Positions 37,925 to 47,715 are shown, counted from the first letter of the stretch. The stretch is DNA of 64,000 nt from Pseudovibrio exalbescens DSM 16456 (GCF_000422785.1 NZ_AUGS01000005.1:248001-312000); one strand, 5' to 3'. Notes: a model not told the origin generated them from the sequence alone. A program made the numbers and translations.

Positions 37925-40192
37925 ATGATATTCAAAGCAACTTCAAATAGTGTGGAGCGCAAATCCGGCCTTATGGGGTCACGTGCGCGTCTGGCCGGTC
38001 TACTGGTGGTGATCGTCTCGCTGATCTCCATTGCAGTATCCTTTACCGTTTTGATGGGCCTGACCCCGCTTGTTCCGGGGACGAACGTTGTCTACGCAGC
38101 GCTGATATGGAACAGCCTTCTCGTGGCGGTTCTGATTTCGCTCATTTTTTGGGAGTTTTTCAAGCTTCTGAAGGCCAGAAAACGCGGGCGTGCTGCGGCG
38201 CGCCTTCATGTGCGCATTGTAACGCTGTTTTCTTTGGTCGCGGCTATTCCGGCCATACTGGTGGCCGTTGTTGCCACGATAACGTTGGATCAGGGGTTGG
38301 ACAGGTGGTTCGAGGAACGCACACGTCAGATTATTGGTAACGCGCAGTCGGTTGCCGCAGCGTATGTTCAAGAGCATGGAAACGTGCTGCGCAGCACCTT
38401 GATCGCCATGGTCAATGACGTGGACCTGAATCGCAACGCGTATCACTATGAACCTTCTCGGTTCGATCGTTTTTTTGAAACCCAGACGTGGGTCAGGGGG
38501 TTGCTGGGCGCATACATCTTGAAGCGCGATGGAACGGTGGTCACTCGGGTTCTGCGCGATCCTGATGTAGAACCGTTGTTGCCGCCCGAAGTGGCCATGC
38601 GGCAGGCACAGGAGGGCGCGCCGGTGTTGATCGCGCCGGGTGTTTCAAACCTCGTCGGCGGGGTGATGAAACTCACCGCTTATGATGATCTTTATTTGTA
38701 TGTGACACGGGCCCTGGATCCGAGGGTTGTCGAATATCAACGTCTGGCAGAGGCAGGCATCAACGAGTATGCCGAGTTGGAGGCGCGACGCTTTGGCGTG
38801 CAGTTGGCCTTCGCGCTGGTGTATGTGGGCGTTGCTCTTGTGTTGTTGCTCTCCTCCATTTGGCTGGGATTTGGATTTGCAAACAATCTTGTAAAGCCCA
38901 TTCGAAACCTGATCGGTGCGGCCGATCAGGTGTCAAAAGGCAACTATTTGGTTGAGGTCGAGACCAACAAGTCGGCGGGTGATCTTGCAAATCTGGGCAC
39001 GACCTTCAACAACATGACTTCGCAATTGCGCGGACAGCGGGCCGCATTGCTTGCCGCCAATGATCAGATCGACAAGCGACGCAGGTTTACTGAAGCGGTA
39101 TTGTCCGGCGTGTCCTCTGGCGTCATCGGCATTGACGACGAGGGCTGCGTGACGTTGATCAATCGTTCCGCATTGTACCTTCTGGATCAGGAGGAAGAGG
39201 AGCTTCTGGAGCGGCCTCTTGGTGAGGTGGTGCCGGAACTGCAAGGACCTGTTGAAGAGGCTCTGAGCGGACGCGGGGATCATCGCAAATACGCTCAGAT
39301 ATCCTTGGTTCGCGGTGGGCGCGAACGCACGGTCAACGTGCGCGTCACAACAGAAGAATCTACGCGGTCCGAGCATGGCTTCGTGGTTACGCTGGACGAC
39401 ATCACGGATCTTGTTGCGGCACAGCGCATTTCGGCTTGGGCGGATGTTGCCCGTCGCATTGCCCATGAGATCAAGAACCCGTTAACGCCGATCCAGCTTT
39501 CTGCGGAGCGCATTCGCCGACGGTATGGCAAGCGTATCAATGAAGATGATCGAATCGTGTTTGATCAATGCGTGGATACGATCGTGCGTCAGGTTGGCGA
39601 TATCGGGCGCATGGTCGATGAGTTCTCTTCGTTTGCGCGCATGCCAAAACCGCGTATCGAGAACGCAGATTTACGCGCGATCGTGCGCGAATCTGCGTTC
39701 ATGCTGTCGGTTTCCAACTCGCATATCCAGATCAAGACCGAGGTGCCAGAGGAGCCGATGATGGCCCGATTTGACACGCGTCTCGTCGGGCAGGCTGTCG
39801 GCAACGTCATCAAGAATGCGACCGAAGCCGTGGAGGCGTATCAGCAGCAACATGGCGCTGAGGAGAAGGGTGACATTCGTGTCAAGCTCTATGCAAATGG
39901 TGAGCAGCGGATCATCGAGGTCGTGGACAACGGTGTGGGCTTGCCATCCGAAAAGCGCACACGCCTTTTGGAGCCCTACATGACCACTCGGGAAAAGGGG
40001 ACTGGTTTGGGGCTCGCGATTGTTAGAAAGATTATGGAGGATCACGGTGGGGGTGTTGAGCTGCTCGACGCACCGTCTGTGGCAGACGGAGGGCATGGGG
40101 CCATGGTTCGACTGAGCCTTGCAGCTTCCTACAACTCATCCAGTGATAGTGAACGGACCGAACAGGTGGTGGATTCAAGCCATGGCAAGTGA
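37925..40192 (+). CDS. ntrY: membrane sensor histidine kinase NtrY
   Basis: A transmembrane histidine kinase paired with NtrX. From the ATG at 37925 it has 755 residues. Two or three N-terminal hydrophobic segments precede a periplasmic region (about 110-270), a further helix (ALVYVGVALVLLLSSIWLGFGFAN) and a HAMP domain. Next are a PAS domain (about 370-480), the H box [21 protein letters not shown], and ATPase motifs VDNGVGLP and REKGTGLGLAIVRKI. In relatives NtrYX responds to redox, low oxygen or nitrogen cues. Upstream in-frame starts at 37865 and 37874 exist. The 3' end overlaps ntrX by 11 bases. Confidence 0.95.
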   Translation: MIFKATSNSVERKSGLMGSRARLAGLLVVIVSLISIAVSFTVLMGLTPLVPGTNVVYAALIWNSLLVAVLISLIFWEFFKLLKARKRGRAAARLHVRIVTLFSLVAAIPAILVAVVATITLDQGLDRWFEERTRQIIGNAQSVAAAYVQEHGNVLRSTLIAMVNDVDLNRNAYHYEPSRFDRFFETQTWVRGLLGAYILKRDGTVVTRVLRDPDVEPLLPPEVAMRQAQEGAPVLIAPGVSNLVGGVMKLTAYDDLYLYVTRALDPRVVEYQRLAEAGINEYAELEARRFGVQLAFALVYVGVALVLLLSSIWLGFGFANNLVKPIRNLIGAADQVSKGNYLVEVETNKSAGDLANLGTTFNNMTSQLRGQRAALLAANDQIDKRRRFTEAVLSGVSSGVIGIDDEGCVTLINRSALYLLDQEEEELLERPLGEVVPELQGPVEEALSGRGDHRKYAQISLVRGGRERTVNVRVTTEESTRSEHGFVVTLDDITDLVAAQRISAWADVARRIAHEIKNPLTPIQLSAERIRRRYGKRINEDDRIVFDQCVDTIVRQVGDIGRMVDEFSSFARMPKPRIENADLRAIVRESAFMLSVSNSHIQIKTEVPEEPMMARFDTRLVGQAVGNVIKNATEAVEAYQQQHGAEEKGDIRVKLYANGEQRIIEVVDNGVGLPSEKRTRLLEPYMTTREKGTGLGLAIVRKIMEDHGGGVELLDAPSVADGGHGAMVRLSLAASYNSSSDSERTEQVVDSSHGK

Positions 40193-41549
40193 CATTCTGA
40201 TTGTTGATGATGAAGCGGATATCCGTGAGCTGATTGCGGGCATTCTTGATGATGAGGGATACACGGCCCGCACCGCCTCGGACAGCGATAGCGCGCTGGA
40301 AGCGATTGCGGAGCGCCGTCCCTCGCTTGTCATTCTGGACATCTGGCTACAGGGCAGCCGCCTCGATGGGCTGGAACTTCTGGATGTGATCAAGGAGCAG
40401 AACCCGGATCTGCCGGTGGTGATCATCTCCGGGCACGGCAATATCGAGACAGCGGTTTCCGCCATCAAACGCGGAGCCTATGACTACATAGAAAAACCGT
40501 TCAAGGCAGACCGGTTGGTGTTGATCACCGAGCGTGCTCTTGAGGCGTCGAGCTTGAAGCGCGAGATCAAGGAGCTGAAGCAGCGCAGTACGGATGCCGC
40601 CCAGTTGGTGGGATCGTCAGCGGCCATGAACAGCCTGCGAAACACGATTGAGCGGATCGCCATTACAAATAGCCGGGTGCTCATAACAGGACCCTCCGGC
40701 GCGGGCAAAGAGCTGGTTGCTCGAACAATTCACGAGGCCTCTTCCAGGTCAAAGGCGCCTTTCGTCATCATGAGTGCGGCAAACATCACGCCAGAACGCA
40801 TGGAAGAGGAATTGTTCGGGATCGAGGAAACCGAAACACAGGCGCGCAAGGTTGGCGCGCTTGAGGAAGCCCATGGTGGCACGTTGTATCTGGATGAGAT
40901 CAGCGACATGCCGCGCGAGACCCAGAACAAGATCCTGCGTGTTCTCGTGGATCAGACCTTCTCCCGCGTTGGTGGTTCCTCCAAGGTGAAGGTGGATGTG
41001 CGGATTCTCTCGTCGAGCGCAATCAATCTTGAATCAGAAGTGGCCGAGGGGCGTTTCAGGGAAGACCTCTACCACCGGCTGGGCGTTGTACCCATCCGCG
41101 TCCCTGCACTGGAAGAGCGACGGGAGGACATCCCGCAGTTGATTCACTTCTTCATGCAGCAAATCTCCAACTCAACGGGTTTGCCCATGCGCCGTATTGG
41201 CGAGGACGCCATGGCTGTTTTGCAGACACATGACTGGCCCGGCAATATCCGCCAATTGCGTAACAATGTGGAACGACTGATGATCTTGACGCGCGGTGAG
41301 CCGGATGCCGTAATCACGGCCGATCTTTTGCCGTCGGAGGTGGCGTCGACCTTGCCGAGCATGCCGGGATCAGGTGCCAATACGGAGTTGATGTCGTTGC
41401 CACTACGCGAGGCGCGTGAACAATTCGAACGTGAATATCTCAAGGCGCAGGTCAGCCGCTTTGGTGGAAACATCTCCAAAACGGCAGAGTATGTGGGCAT
41501 GGAACGGTCGGCCTTGCACAGAAAGCTGAAATCTCTGGGCCTTTCGTGA
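40182..41549 (+). CDS. ntrX: response regulator NtrX, lacking the GAFTGA loop
   Basis: Response regulator of 455 residues partnered with NtrY. The receiver has Asp53 in VILDIWLQ and Lys in IEKPFKA. The AAA+-like domain has Walker A GPSGAGKE and Walker B GGTLYLDEI, and the C-terminus a Fis-type helix-turn-helix (NISKTAEYVGMERSALHRKL). Where NtrC reads [11 protein letters not shown], this protein reads GIEETETQARK, so the sigma-54 contact motif is missing. That absence is a known trait of alphaproteobacterial NtrX and implies a sigma-54-independent mode. The ATG at 40182 lies inside the ntrY end. Confidence 0.95.
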   Translation: MASDILIVDDEADIRELIAGILDDEGYTARTASDSDSALEAIAERRPSLVILDIWLQGSRLDGLELLDVIKEQNPDLPVVIISGHGNIETAVSAIKRGAYDYIEKPFKADRLVLITERALEASSLKREIKELKQRSTDAAQLVGSSAAMNSLRNTIERIAITNSRVLITGPSGAGKELVARTIHEASSRSKAPFVIMSAANITPERMEEELFGIEETETQARKVGALEEAHGGTLYLDEISDMPRETQNKILRVLVDQTFSRVGGSSKVKVDVRILSSSAINLESEVAEGRFREDLYHRLGVVPIRVPALEERREDIPQLIHFFMQQISNSTGLPMRRIGEDAMAVLQTHDWPGNIRQLRNNVERLMILTRGEPDAVITADLLPSEVASTLPSMPGSGANTELMSLPLREAREQFEREYLKAQVSRFGGNISKTAEYVGMERSALHRKLKSLGLS

Positions 41550-41590
41550 TAGGCTGCGCGACGAATTTGAGCGGATACTAGGACTGAACC

Positions 41591-42967
41591 ATGAAAGTCG
41601 TGATTTGCGGTGCAGGCCAGGTTGGCTATGGCATTGCCGAAAAGCTCGCGTCGGAGCAAAACGACGTATCGGTTATCGATACATCGCCCATGTTGGTCAA
41701 CAATATCCGCGATACACTGGATGTGCGCGGCTTTGTCGGCCACGGCGCGCACCCGGACGTGTTGGCACAGGCTGGTGCGTCTGACGCGGACATGATTATC
41801 GCCGTGACCTTGTATGATGAGGTCAACATGGTGGCTTGCCAGGTGGCACACTCTTTGTTCAACGTGCCTACCAAGGTCGCGCGTGTACGCGCACAAAGCT
41901 ATCTGGAGTCCCATTATCGAGACCTGTTTTCGCGAGAGAACATGCCGATTGACGTGATCATTTCTCCGGAAATCGAGGTGGGGGAAATGGTGTTGCGGCG
42001 GTTGTCTTTGCCCGGTGCCATGGAGACGGTTCGGTTTGCCGACGACAATGTGGTCGTTGTTGGCATTGACTGTCATGCGGATTGTCCGGTGATCGACACA
42101 CCGCTGCGCCAGTTGACGGATCTTTTTCCGGATCTGAAGTCTGTTGTTGTCGGTGTTTGGCGTGATGGGCGAATTTTCGTGCCGCACAGCAGCGACATGA
42201 TGCGCGAGGGTGATCTTGTCTACGTTTGCAGCAAGCGGGATCAGGTACGCCGAACACTCGGGATTTTCGGTCATGAAGAGCCCGAGGCAAACCGCGTCAT
42301 CATCGCGGGGGGCGGCAATATTGGCGCTTATGTCGCGCGACGCCTCGAGGGCCGTGAAGTCCGGACCAAGGTCAAGATCATTGAGCAGTCTCGTGATCGG
42401 GCAATGAGCATTGCCGACGAACTGCGGCGTACGGTCGTGCTGCATGGCAGCGCCTTGGATCAGGTTCTGTTGCAGGAAGCTGATGTTCAGGACGCTGACA
42501 TGATGGTTGCCTTGACCAATGAGGATGAGGTCAACATTCTGTCCTGCGTGATGGCCAAAAAGTTGGGCTGTGAGCGCAATTTGACGTTGTTGAACAACTC
42601 CAGTTATCCCGCCTTCGCTCATGCATTGGGCATTGATACATTCGTAAATCCCCGACAGGTAACGATTTCCAAGATTTTGCAACACGTTCGGCGTGGTCGA
42701 ATTCGGTCGGTGCATTCCCTTCAAAATGGCGCGGCGGAAATCATCGAAGCGGAGGCATTGGAGACATCACCCCTGGTTGGCGCACCACTACGCGAAGTGG
42801 AGCTTTCGGAAGGCATTCGCATCGGGGCCATCTTCAGAAATGGCGAGGTGATTACACCCAGCGGTGAAGACAAGATAAGGGCCAATGACCGAGTGGTCAT
42901 TTTCGCGCTTGCCGAACGCGTTCGTCAGGTGGAGCAGATGTTCCGCGTGTCACTTGAGTTTTTCTAG
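41591..42967 (+). CDS. trkA: Trk potassium transport regulatory subunit TrkA
   Basis: Peripheral NAD-binding subunit that gates the Trk potassium channel. The 458 residues contain two RCK units, each with a Rossmann motif: VVICGAGQVGYGIAEKLA at residue 3 and VIIAGGGNIGAYVARRLE near residue 238, each followed by a TrkA_C domain. It sits 41 bases downstream of ntrX, which is the conserved location in Hyphomicrobiales. The trkH/trkG channel subunit is not in the window. Confidence 0.96.
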   Translation: MKVVICGAGQVGYGIAEKLASEQNDVSVIDTSPMLVNNIRDTLDVRGFVGHGAHPDVLAQAGASDADMIIAVTLYDEVNMVACQVAHSLFNVPTKVARVRAQSYLESHYRDLFSRENMPIDVIISPEIEVGEMVLRRLSLPGAMETVRFADDNVVVVGIDCHADCPVIDTPLRQLTDLFPDLKSVVVGVWRDGRIFVPHSSDMMREGDLVYVCSKRDQVRRTLGIFGHEEPEANRVIIAGGGNIGAYVARRLEGREVRTKVKIIEQSRDRAMSIADELRRTVVLHGSALDQVLLQEADVQDADMMVALTNEDEVNILSCVMAKKLGCERNLTLLNNSSYPAFAHALGIDTFVNPRQVTISKILQHVRRGRIRSVHSLQNGAAEIIEAEALETSPLVGAPLREVELSEGIRIGAIFRNGEVITPSGEDKIRANDRVVIFALAERVRQVEQMFRVSLEFF

Positions 42968-43124
42968 GAGTTGGATGAGCGGAACGCAGCAAAACATTTG
43001 ATGGTTCTCTTATAAACTGCTTCGCGCAGAGGTGGTAACTCGGATCATGGTGCAGGGTGTGGCGCGTTTGGGCCCTGCATCCCCCAATGTTGTCTGAGGC
43101 CCAATAATAAAACAGGAGAGAACA

Positions 43125-43997
43125 ATGAGCCGGGTGGCTTATGTGAATGGCCGTTACGTGCCGCACTCGCAGGCTGCAGTGCATATTGAAGACAGAGGCT
43201 ACCAGTTTGCTGATGGGGTCTATGAAGTCTGTGAGATCTTGAAAGGTCAGATCGTTGATCTGACAGCGCATCTGGATCGGCTGGATCGATCCTTGGATGA
43301 ACTGTCCATTCGCCATCCCATGACGCGTGTCGCCTTTGTTACGGTCATGAAGGAAGTCGTCGCGCGCAACCGTGTTCGCGATGGTCTGCTTTATATTCAG
43401 GTAACCCGTGGTGTGGCGCGGCGAGATCACGTTTTCCCCGGGCCAGAAGTGGCCCCTTCCGTGATCATGTCCGCAAAGTCCGTTTCCATTGAAAAAGGGC
43501 TCAAGGCCGCAGAAAAGGGCATGAGCGTTATTACAACGCCAGAGAATCGTTGGGACCGGGTCGATATCAAAACGGTAGGACTTTTGCCTAATGTTCTTGC
43601 TAAACAAAAGGCGAAGGAAGCCGGTGCCAAAGAAGCATGGTTTGTGGATAAAGATGGTTACGTTACAGAGGGGGGTTCTACTAATGCGTGGATTGTTCTC
43701 AACGACGGGAAACTTGTAACGCGTCCTGCGGATCACGGCATTTTGCGCGGAATTACACGCTCTGTTGTCATGAAACTGGCAGAAAAACACGGAATTTCTG
43801 TTGAAGAACGTGCTTTTACCGTAGAAGAATCCAAGAGTGCACGCGAGGCTTTCGTTACTTCGGCTTCGCTTGTTGTAATGCCGGTCGTCAAGATCGACGA
43901 TCAGGTGATCGGTGATGGGACACCGGGACCGGTTGCAATAGAGCTTAGAAAAACGTTTCATGAGGCAGCTGAGTTGATTAAACTCACGGCTGCCTGA
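43125..43997 (+). CDS. dat: D-amino-acid aminotransferase (class IV PLP enzyme)
   Basis: A fold-type IV PLP-dependent transaminase of 290 residues. The beginning VAYVNGRYVPHSQAAVHIEDRGYQFADGVYEV, the lysine-bearing DIKTVGLLPNVLAKQKA and the cofactor-phosphate motif VTEGGSTNAWIV are typical. It matches D-alanine/D-amino-acid aminotransferase, which interconverts D-alanine and D-glutamate for the cell wall, but branched-chain or aminodeoxychorismate activities are alternatives within this fold. It has the ribosome-binding site AGGAGAG. Its location between trkA and hfq is conserved in this order. Confidence 0.92.
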   Translation: MSRVAYVNGRYVPHSQAAVHIEDRGYQFADGVYEVCEILKGQIVDLTAHLDRLDRSLDELSIRHPMTRVAFVTVMKEVVARNRVRDGLLYIQVTRGVARRDHVFPGPEVAPSVIMSAKSVSIEKGLKAAEKGMSVITTPENRWDRVDIKTVGLLPNVLAKQKAKEAGAKEAWFVDKDGYVTEGGSTNAWIVLNDGKLVTRPADHGILRGITRSVVMKLAEKHGISVEERAFTVEESKSAREAFVTSASLVVMPVVKIDDQVIGDGTPGPVAIELRKTFHEAAELIKLTAA

Positions 43998-44163
43998 AGC
44001 GGAAGCTCTTGGGGGCATTAGTCAAAGACAGGCATTTGGGCGGTTCACATCTTACTCGGGCAATCATGTGTTTGTTGGTGTCAGAGGAACCGTTTGAGGA
44101 TGGGAACATTAAACACGGTGGATGCCGCGGCCGCGTCCGCCGAGAAACAGGATAATAAGAGAG

Positions 44164-44421
44164 ATGGCTGACCGCGCTCAAAATCTTCAAGATACATTTT
44201 TGAATCATGTCCGTAAGCAAAAGGTACCGCTTACGATTTTCCTCATTAATGGCGTCAAACTGCAGGGCGTCGTCACATGGTTTGATAATTTTTGCGTATT
44301 GCTGCGGCGCGACGGGCACTCCCAGCTCGTCTATAAGCATGCAATCTCCACAATCATGCCAAACACTCCTGTACAATTGTTCGATCCGCAGGACGAAGAA
44401 GGCGAGAAAGCAGGAGGCTGA
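44164..44421 (+). CDS. hfq: RNA chaperone Hfq
   Basis: The hexameric Sm-like RNA chaperone that pairs small RNAs with messages. The ATG at 44164 gives 85 residues, starting [34 protein letters not shown] (Sm1) and continuing to [11 protein letters not shown] (Sm2, with the YKHAIST signature). The short acidic C-terminal tail is usual in alphaproteobacteria. The upstream in-frame ATG-less extension from 44122 is not conserved. hflX begins immediately after the stop. Confidence 0.97.
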   Translation: MADRAQNLQDTFLNHVRKQKVPLTIFLINGVKLQGVVTWFDNFCVLLRRDGHSQLVYKHAISTIMPNTPVQLFDPQDEEGEKAGG

Positions 44422-45891
44422 TTGAAGCCCCAATCCCAAAAAGACACCGGCCCTCATCGTGATCGTTCCGATATGGACGCAAATTTGGAGGCCGGTGAAA
44501 CCGAAGTGACCCGGGGAACCCGGTCACTGGTCGTTGTGCCCGTTATAAATGCTGGTGCTTATAGCTCCGCGAGATCGAACGACCGGCCATTCGGTGCCGG
44601 TCGTAGCGATTCTGCGCGTCTGGAAGAAGCTGTAGGTCTGGCGGCTGCCATTGAGCTGGATATCGTTTCTTCCGGGTTGGTGAAGCTGAATACCATCAAG
44701 CCCGCCACATTGCTTGGTTCCGGTAAGGTGGAAGAGATCCGCCTGCAGGTCGAGGTTGAGGATATCGGGTTGGTCGTGGTGGACCATCCTTTGAGCCCGA
44801 TCCAGCAACGAAATCTTGAACGTGCCTGGAAAGCCAAGGTTATCGACCGTACTGGCCTCATTCTTGAAATCTTTGGCGAGCGTGCTCAGACCAAGGAAGG
44901 GCGGTTGCAAGTGGAACTTGCGCACCTTACCTGGCAAAAGAGCCGTCTTGTCAGATCGTGGACGCACCTGGAGCGCCAGCGAGGCGGATTGGGCTTTATT
45001 GGCGGGCCGGGTGAAACGCAGATTGAGGCGGACCGACGCATCATTCAAGAACGCATTGCTCGCCTGCAAAAGGAACTGGAACAGGTTCAGCGCACCCGCG
45101 CATTACACCGCAAGCAGCGTAAAAAGGTGCCACACCCTGTGGTGGCGTTTGTCGGGTATACCAATGCCGGCAAGTCCACGCTGTTTAACCGGATGACCCA
45201 GTCCGAGGTGTTTGCAAAAGATTTGCTGTTTGCAACGCTTGACCCCACCTTGCGGCGGCTCAAACTGCCTCATGGCAAAGAAGTGATCCTTTCTGATACG
45301 GTTGGTTTCATATCGGAGTTGCCGCACAATCTGGTGGCCGCTTTTCGCGCCACCCTTGAGGAGGTGATTGAGGCGGACATCGTGTTGCATGTGCGCGATA
45401 TCGCTCACGAGGATACGCGGGCTCAAGCTGCTGATGTGAACGAAACCCTCGAGTTGTTGGGGTTGCGCATATCCGAAGCTGACCATGTGATTGAGGTCTG
45501 GAACAAGATTGACCTTCTCGATGAGGCCTATCGGGAAAAGTTGCTTGAGGAGAGCAATGATACCGAAGGGCCATTGGCGGTGTCCGCCATTACCGGCGAG
45601 GGCGTTGATATGCTTTTGGAGCGTATTGAAGCCCGATTGACCGAGAAGCTGGATAGCGTTGCATTGACGTTGCCGCTCAGTGCTGGAGCTGAGTTGGCAT
45701 GGCTCTATCAGCATTGTGAGGTGCTTGAGAGAGACGATCACGAAGAGGGCATTCACATGGTTGTGCGTGTTCCTGAGGCCCATAGAGGGCCGGTTCGCGA
45801 GCGGTTCGGGACTTACTTTGATGATAACCAAACGCTTGCCGGGCCGGGCCAGCCCGGTGAGGATTCGTCGAAAGGCTTCTCGCCCCTGTAG
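44422..45891 (+). CDS. hflX: GTPase HflX
   Basis: A ribosome-binding GTPase of 489 residues that can split stressed ribosomes. The N-terminal HflX domain includes TIKPATLLGSGKVEEI and VVDHPLSPIQQRNLE. The glycine-rich linker GGLGFIGGPGETQIEADRR and a coiled-coil follow. G-domain motifs are GYTNAGKST (G1), DTVGFISELPHNL (G3) and NKIDLL (G4). The TTG start at 44422 directly follows the hfq stop and is preceded by AGGAGG five bases upstream, so it is strongly coupled. An ATG at 44473 is the alternative. It converges with mazG across 15 bases. Confidence 0.95.
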   Translation: MKPQSQKDTGPHRDRSDMDANLEAGETEVTRGTRSLVVVPVINAGAYSSARSNDRPFGAGRSDSARLEEAVGLAAAIELDIVSSGLVKLNTIKPATLLGSGKVEEIRLQVEVEDIGLVVVDHPLSPIQQRNLERAWKAKVIDRTGLILEIFGERAQTKEGRLQVELAHLTWQKSRLVRSWTHLERQRGGLGFIGGPGETQIEADRRIIQERIARLQKELEQVQRTRALHRKQRKKVPHPVVAFVGYTNAGKSTLFNRMTQSEVFAKDLLFATLDPTLRRLKLPHGKEVILSDTVGFISELPHNLVAAFRATLEEVIEADIVLHVRDIAHEDTRAQAADVNETLELLGLRISEADHVIEVWNKIDLLDEAYREKLLEESNDTEGPLAVSAITGEGVDMLLERIEARLTEKLDSVALTLPLSAGAELAWLYQHCEVLERDDHEEGIHMVVRVPEAHRGPVRERFGTYFDDNQTLAGPGQPGEDSSKGFSPL

Positions 45892-45906
45892 CATTGCGCT
45901 TGGTCG

Positions 45907-46728
45907 TCAAAGCCTTTTGGCTGCCTGCCAGTAGGCTTCCATTTCATCAAGAGACAGGTCGTCCAGTGGGCGGCCTTCTATTTTTGCACCGGATTCAATG
46001 GCGGCGAACCGTTTCCGAAATTTCTGGTTGGTGCGCTTCAAGGCTTGCTCCGGTGATATATCCAAATGGCGTGCCAGGTTCGCAACAGCAAACAACACGT
46101 CACCCAATTCATCCTCCAGCTTGTCGCGATCCGGTTCGTTGGCTTCCACGTGTTCACTCAGTTCGTCTATTTCTTCCCGTATCTTTGCAAGAACCGGACC
46201 GGCAGTGCCCCAATCAAATCCTACCTTTGAGGCTTTGCGCTGGAGTTTATCTGCTTCTGTAAGCGCCGGGAACGCACTGGGAACACTGTCCAAATACAGG
46301 GGGTGTTTGTCAGGCAGCCCTTTCTGGCGGCGACGTAATTCCTTTTCAGCGCGTTCTTCGGCTTTGATCCGTTCCCACATGCCTTTCGCCATGCCTTGCG
46401 ACCGGGCTGTAGCATCGCCGAACACATGGGGGTGACGGCGGATCATTTTGGTTGTGACAGCCTCCACAACATCGGGAAAGGAAAACGCATCCTCTTCGGA
46501 AGCAATTTGTGCGTGATAGACTACTTGAAGAAGAAGATCGCCCAGCTCTTCACGCAGTTCATCCCTGTCGTTGTTCTTGATTGCCTCTGCAACCTCGTAG
46601 GCTTCCTCGATCGTATAGGGAGCAATGGTTTCGTACGTTTGCTCCAGATCCCAGGGGCAACCCGTCTTAGGGGTGCGCAGGGCCTGCATGATTTCAAGAA
46701 GACGGGTGATATCGCGGCTTGGGGTCAT
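45907..46728 (-). CDS. mazG: nucleoside triphosphate pyrophosphohydrolase MazG
   Basis: An all-alpha NTP pyrophosphatase that removes abnormal or excess nucleotides. I place the start at the ATG at 46728 (TPSRDITRLLEIMQAL), matching the usual family start and giving 273 residues; the frame is open to 46827 and an ATG at 46746 is possible. Two MazG repeats are present, the first with ALRTPKTGCPWDLEQTYETI and the metal-binding EEAYEVAEAI...ELREELGDLLLQVVYHA, the second with EEIDELSEHVEAN...KLEDELGDVLFAVANLARH. Convergent with hflX. Confidence 0.94.
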   Translation of the reverse strand: MTPSRDITRLLEIMQALRTPKTGCPWDLEQTYETIAPYTIEEAYEVAEAIKNNDRDELREELGDLLLQVVYHAQIASEEDAFSFPDVVEAVTTKMIRRHPHVFGDATARSQGMAKGMWERIKAEERAEKELRRRQKGLPDKHPLYLDSVPSAFPALTEADKLQRKASKVGFDWGTAGPVLAKIREEIDELSEHVEANEPDRDKLEDELGDVLFAVANLARHLDISPEQALKRTNQKFRKRFAAIESGAKIEGRPLDDLSLDEMEAYWQAAKRL

Positions 46729-47190
46729 GGGGTTGGTCTGCTTCATGGTGTGCGGGAAAGTGGACACACTAGCAGCAACAAGACGTGGGAGCCAGTCTGT
46801 TGCGTGACCCAGAACTGAGTAAAACAAGAAAGTTAATAAGGTATATTATTCAATATCTTATGGTATTTTGTTTGAGTTCTGCATTGGCATTTGATCAGAA
46901 TTCGTTTTCCTGATCGAGATAGGGAAACCGTGATCTGCTAGCCTTACCTCGCGTACTGAGTGTCTTGCTTCTTTATGTTGATGTTATTTGTGAGAGGCGC
47001 TTGTGGATTGGCGGGCAATCGAGCCGTTGTCGATGGTCGGAGCGAGGGTTGATCTGATCCATCATATCCGTATTGTGGGGCTGATCTGCGGTTTTTCGGG
47101 GTATTCTTGCTGGCAAACGCATTGCCAATGCGTGCTGTCAGACTGCGGAGACCGTTGTGAGAACGTGATGGGGAATGGACCTTTGTTGCA
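46729..47190. other. intergenic region upstream of arfB
   Basis: Divergent promoter space between mazG and arfB, including an AT-rich segment at about 46825-46880. No gene is supported; the short frame at 47003-47194 has no coding signs. I see no convincing RNA structure. Confidence 0.4.
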
Positions 47191-47628
47191 ATGACTGATC
47201 GGCCAAACATGGACGCTGGCGATGGCTTCTCGATACATAAGGATGATGTTCACATGGACTTCATTCGGGCATCAGGGCCGGGTGGTCAGAACGTCAACAA
47301 GGTCTCGACGGCGGTACAACTGCGGTTTGATTTGCAGCACAACCGAACCCTGACAGAGGCCCACAAAAAACGTCTTGCAACATTGGCAGGTAGTCGTCTT
47401 ACCAATGCAGGTGAGGTGGTTCTTACAGCGGATCGGTTTCGCACACAGGAGCGCAATCGCGAAGACGCGTTGGAGCGTTTGTTTGACCTGATACGAAGAG
47501 CGGGCTATGTACCGAAAAAGCGCAAGCCAACTCGGCCCACGCTGGCTTCAAAACGACGGCGGCTGGAGGGCAAAAAGCAAAGATCCTCAACGAAAAAGAT
47601 GCGTAGTCGGAAAACGATTGAGTACTAG
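47191..47628 (+). CDS. arfB: ribosome rescue peptidyl-tRNA hydrolase ArfB (YaeJ)
   Basis: A stop-codon-independent release factor that frees stalled ribosomes. The 145-residue protein has the catalytic GGQ (residues 31-33) in RASGPGGQNVNKVSTAVQLRFDL and a highly basic C-terminal tail (KKRKPTRPTLASKRRRLEGK...) that enters the empty mRNA channel. Length and arrangement match ArfB rather than the longer RF1/RF2. ATG at 47191. Confidence 0.95.
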   Translation: MTDRPNMDAGDGFSIHKDDVHMDFIRASGPGGQNVNKVSTAVQLRFDLQHNRTLTEAHKKRLATLAGSRLTNAGEVVLTADRFRTQERNREDALERLFDLIRRAGYVPKKRKPTRPTLASKRRRLEGKKQRSSTKKMRSRKTIEY

Positions 47629-47701
47629 CTGTAGTCAAGCCCGATAATCAGAGAGCTGCTCGGGACCCGGCATAGCACGTTACCCTTGAGACGACGAGTA
47701 G

Positions 47702-47715
47702 TCCGAAGTTTCGGA
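47702..47715. promoter_or_regulatory. palindrome upstream of the unassigned 521-residue gene
   Basis: TCCGAAGTTTCGGA (6-2-6 inverted repeat) ends about 28 bases before the start codon at 47744. It could be an operator or a leader hairpin close to the ribosome-binding site. Confidence 0.35.

Noticed and set aside
41144-42724. 526-residue open frame antisense to ntrX/trkA
   Set aside because: Both sense genes are certain and conserved; the antisense product is His/Arg/Gln-rich with no recognisable domain.
43051-43079. TGCAGGG/CCCTGCA inverted repeat between trkA and dat
   Set aside because: A 7-bp stem with a 15-base loop and no T run; too weak to call a terminator.
42897-44018. 373-residue open frame antisense to dat
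   Set aside because: Covered by the conserved class IV aminotransferase on the plus strand; composition looks like a shadow.
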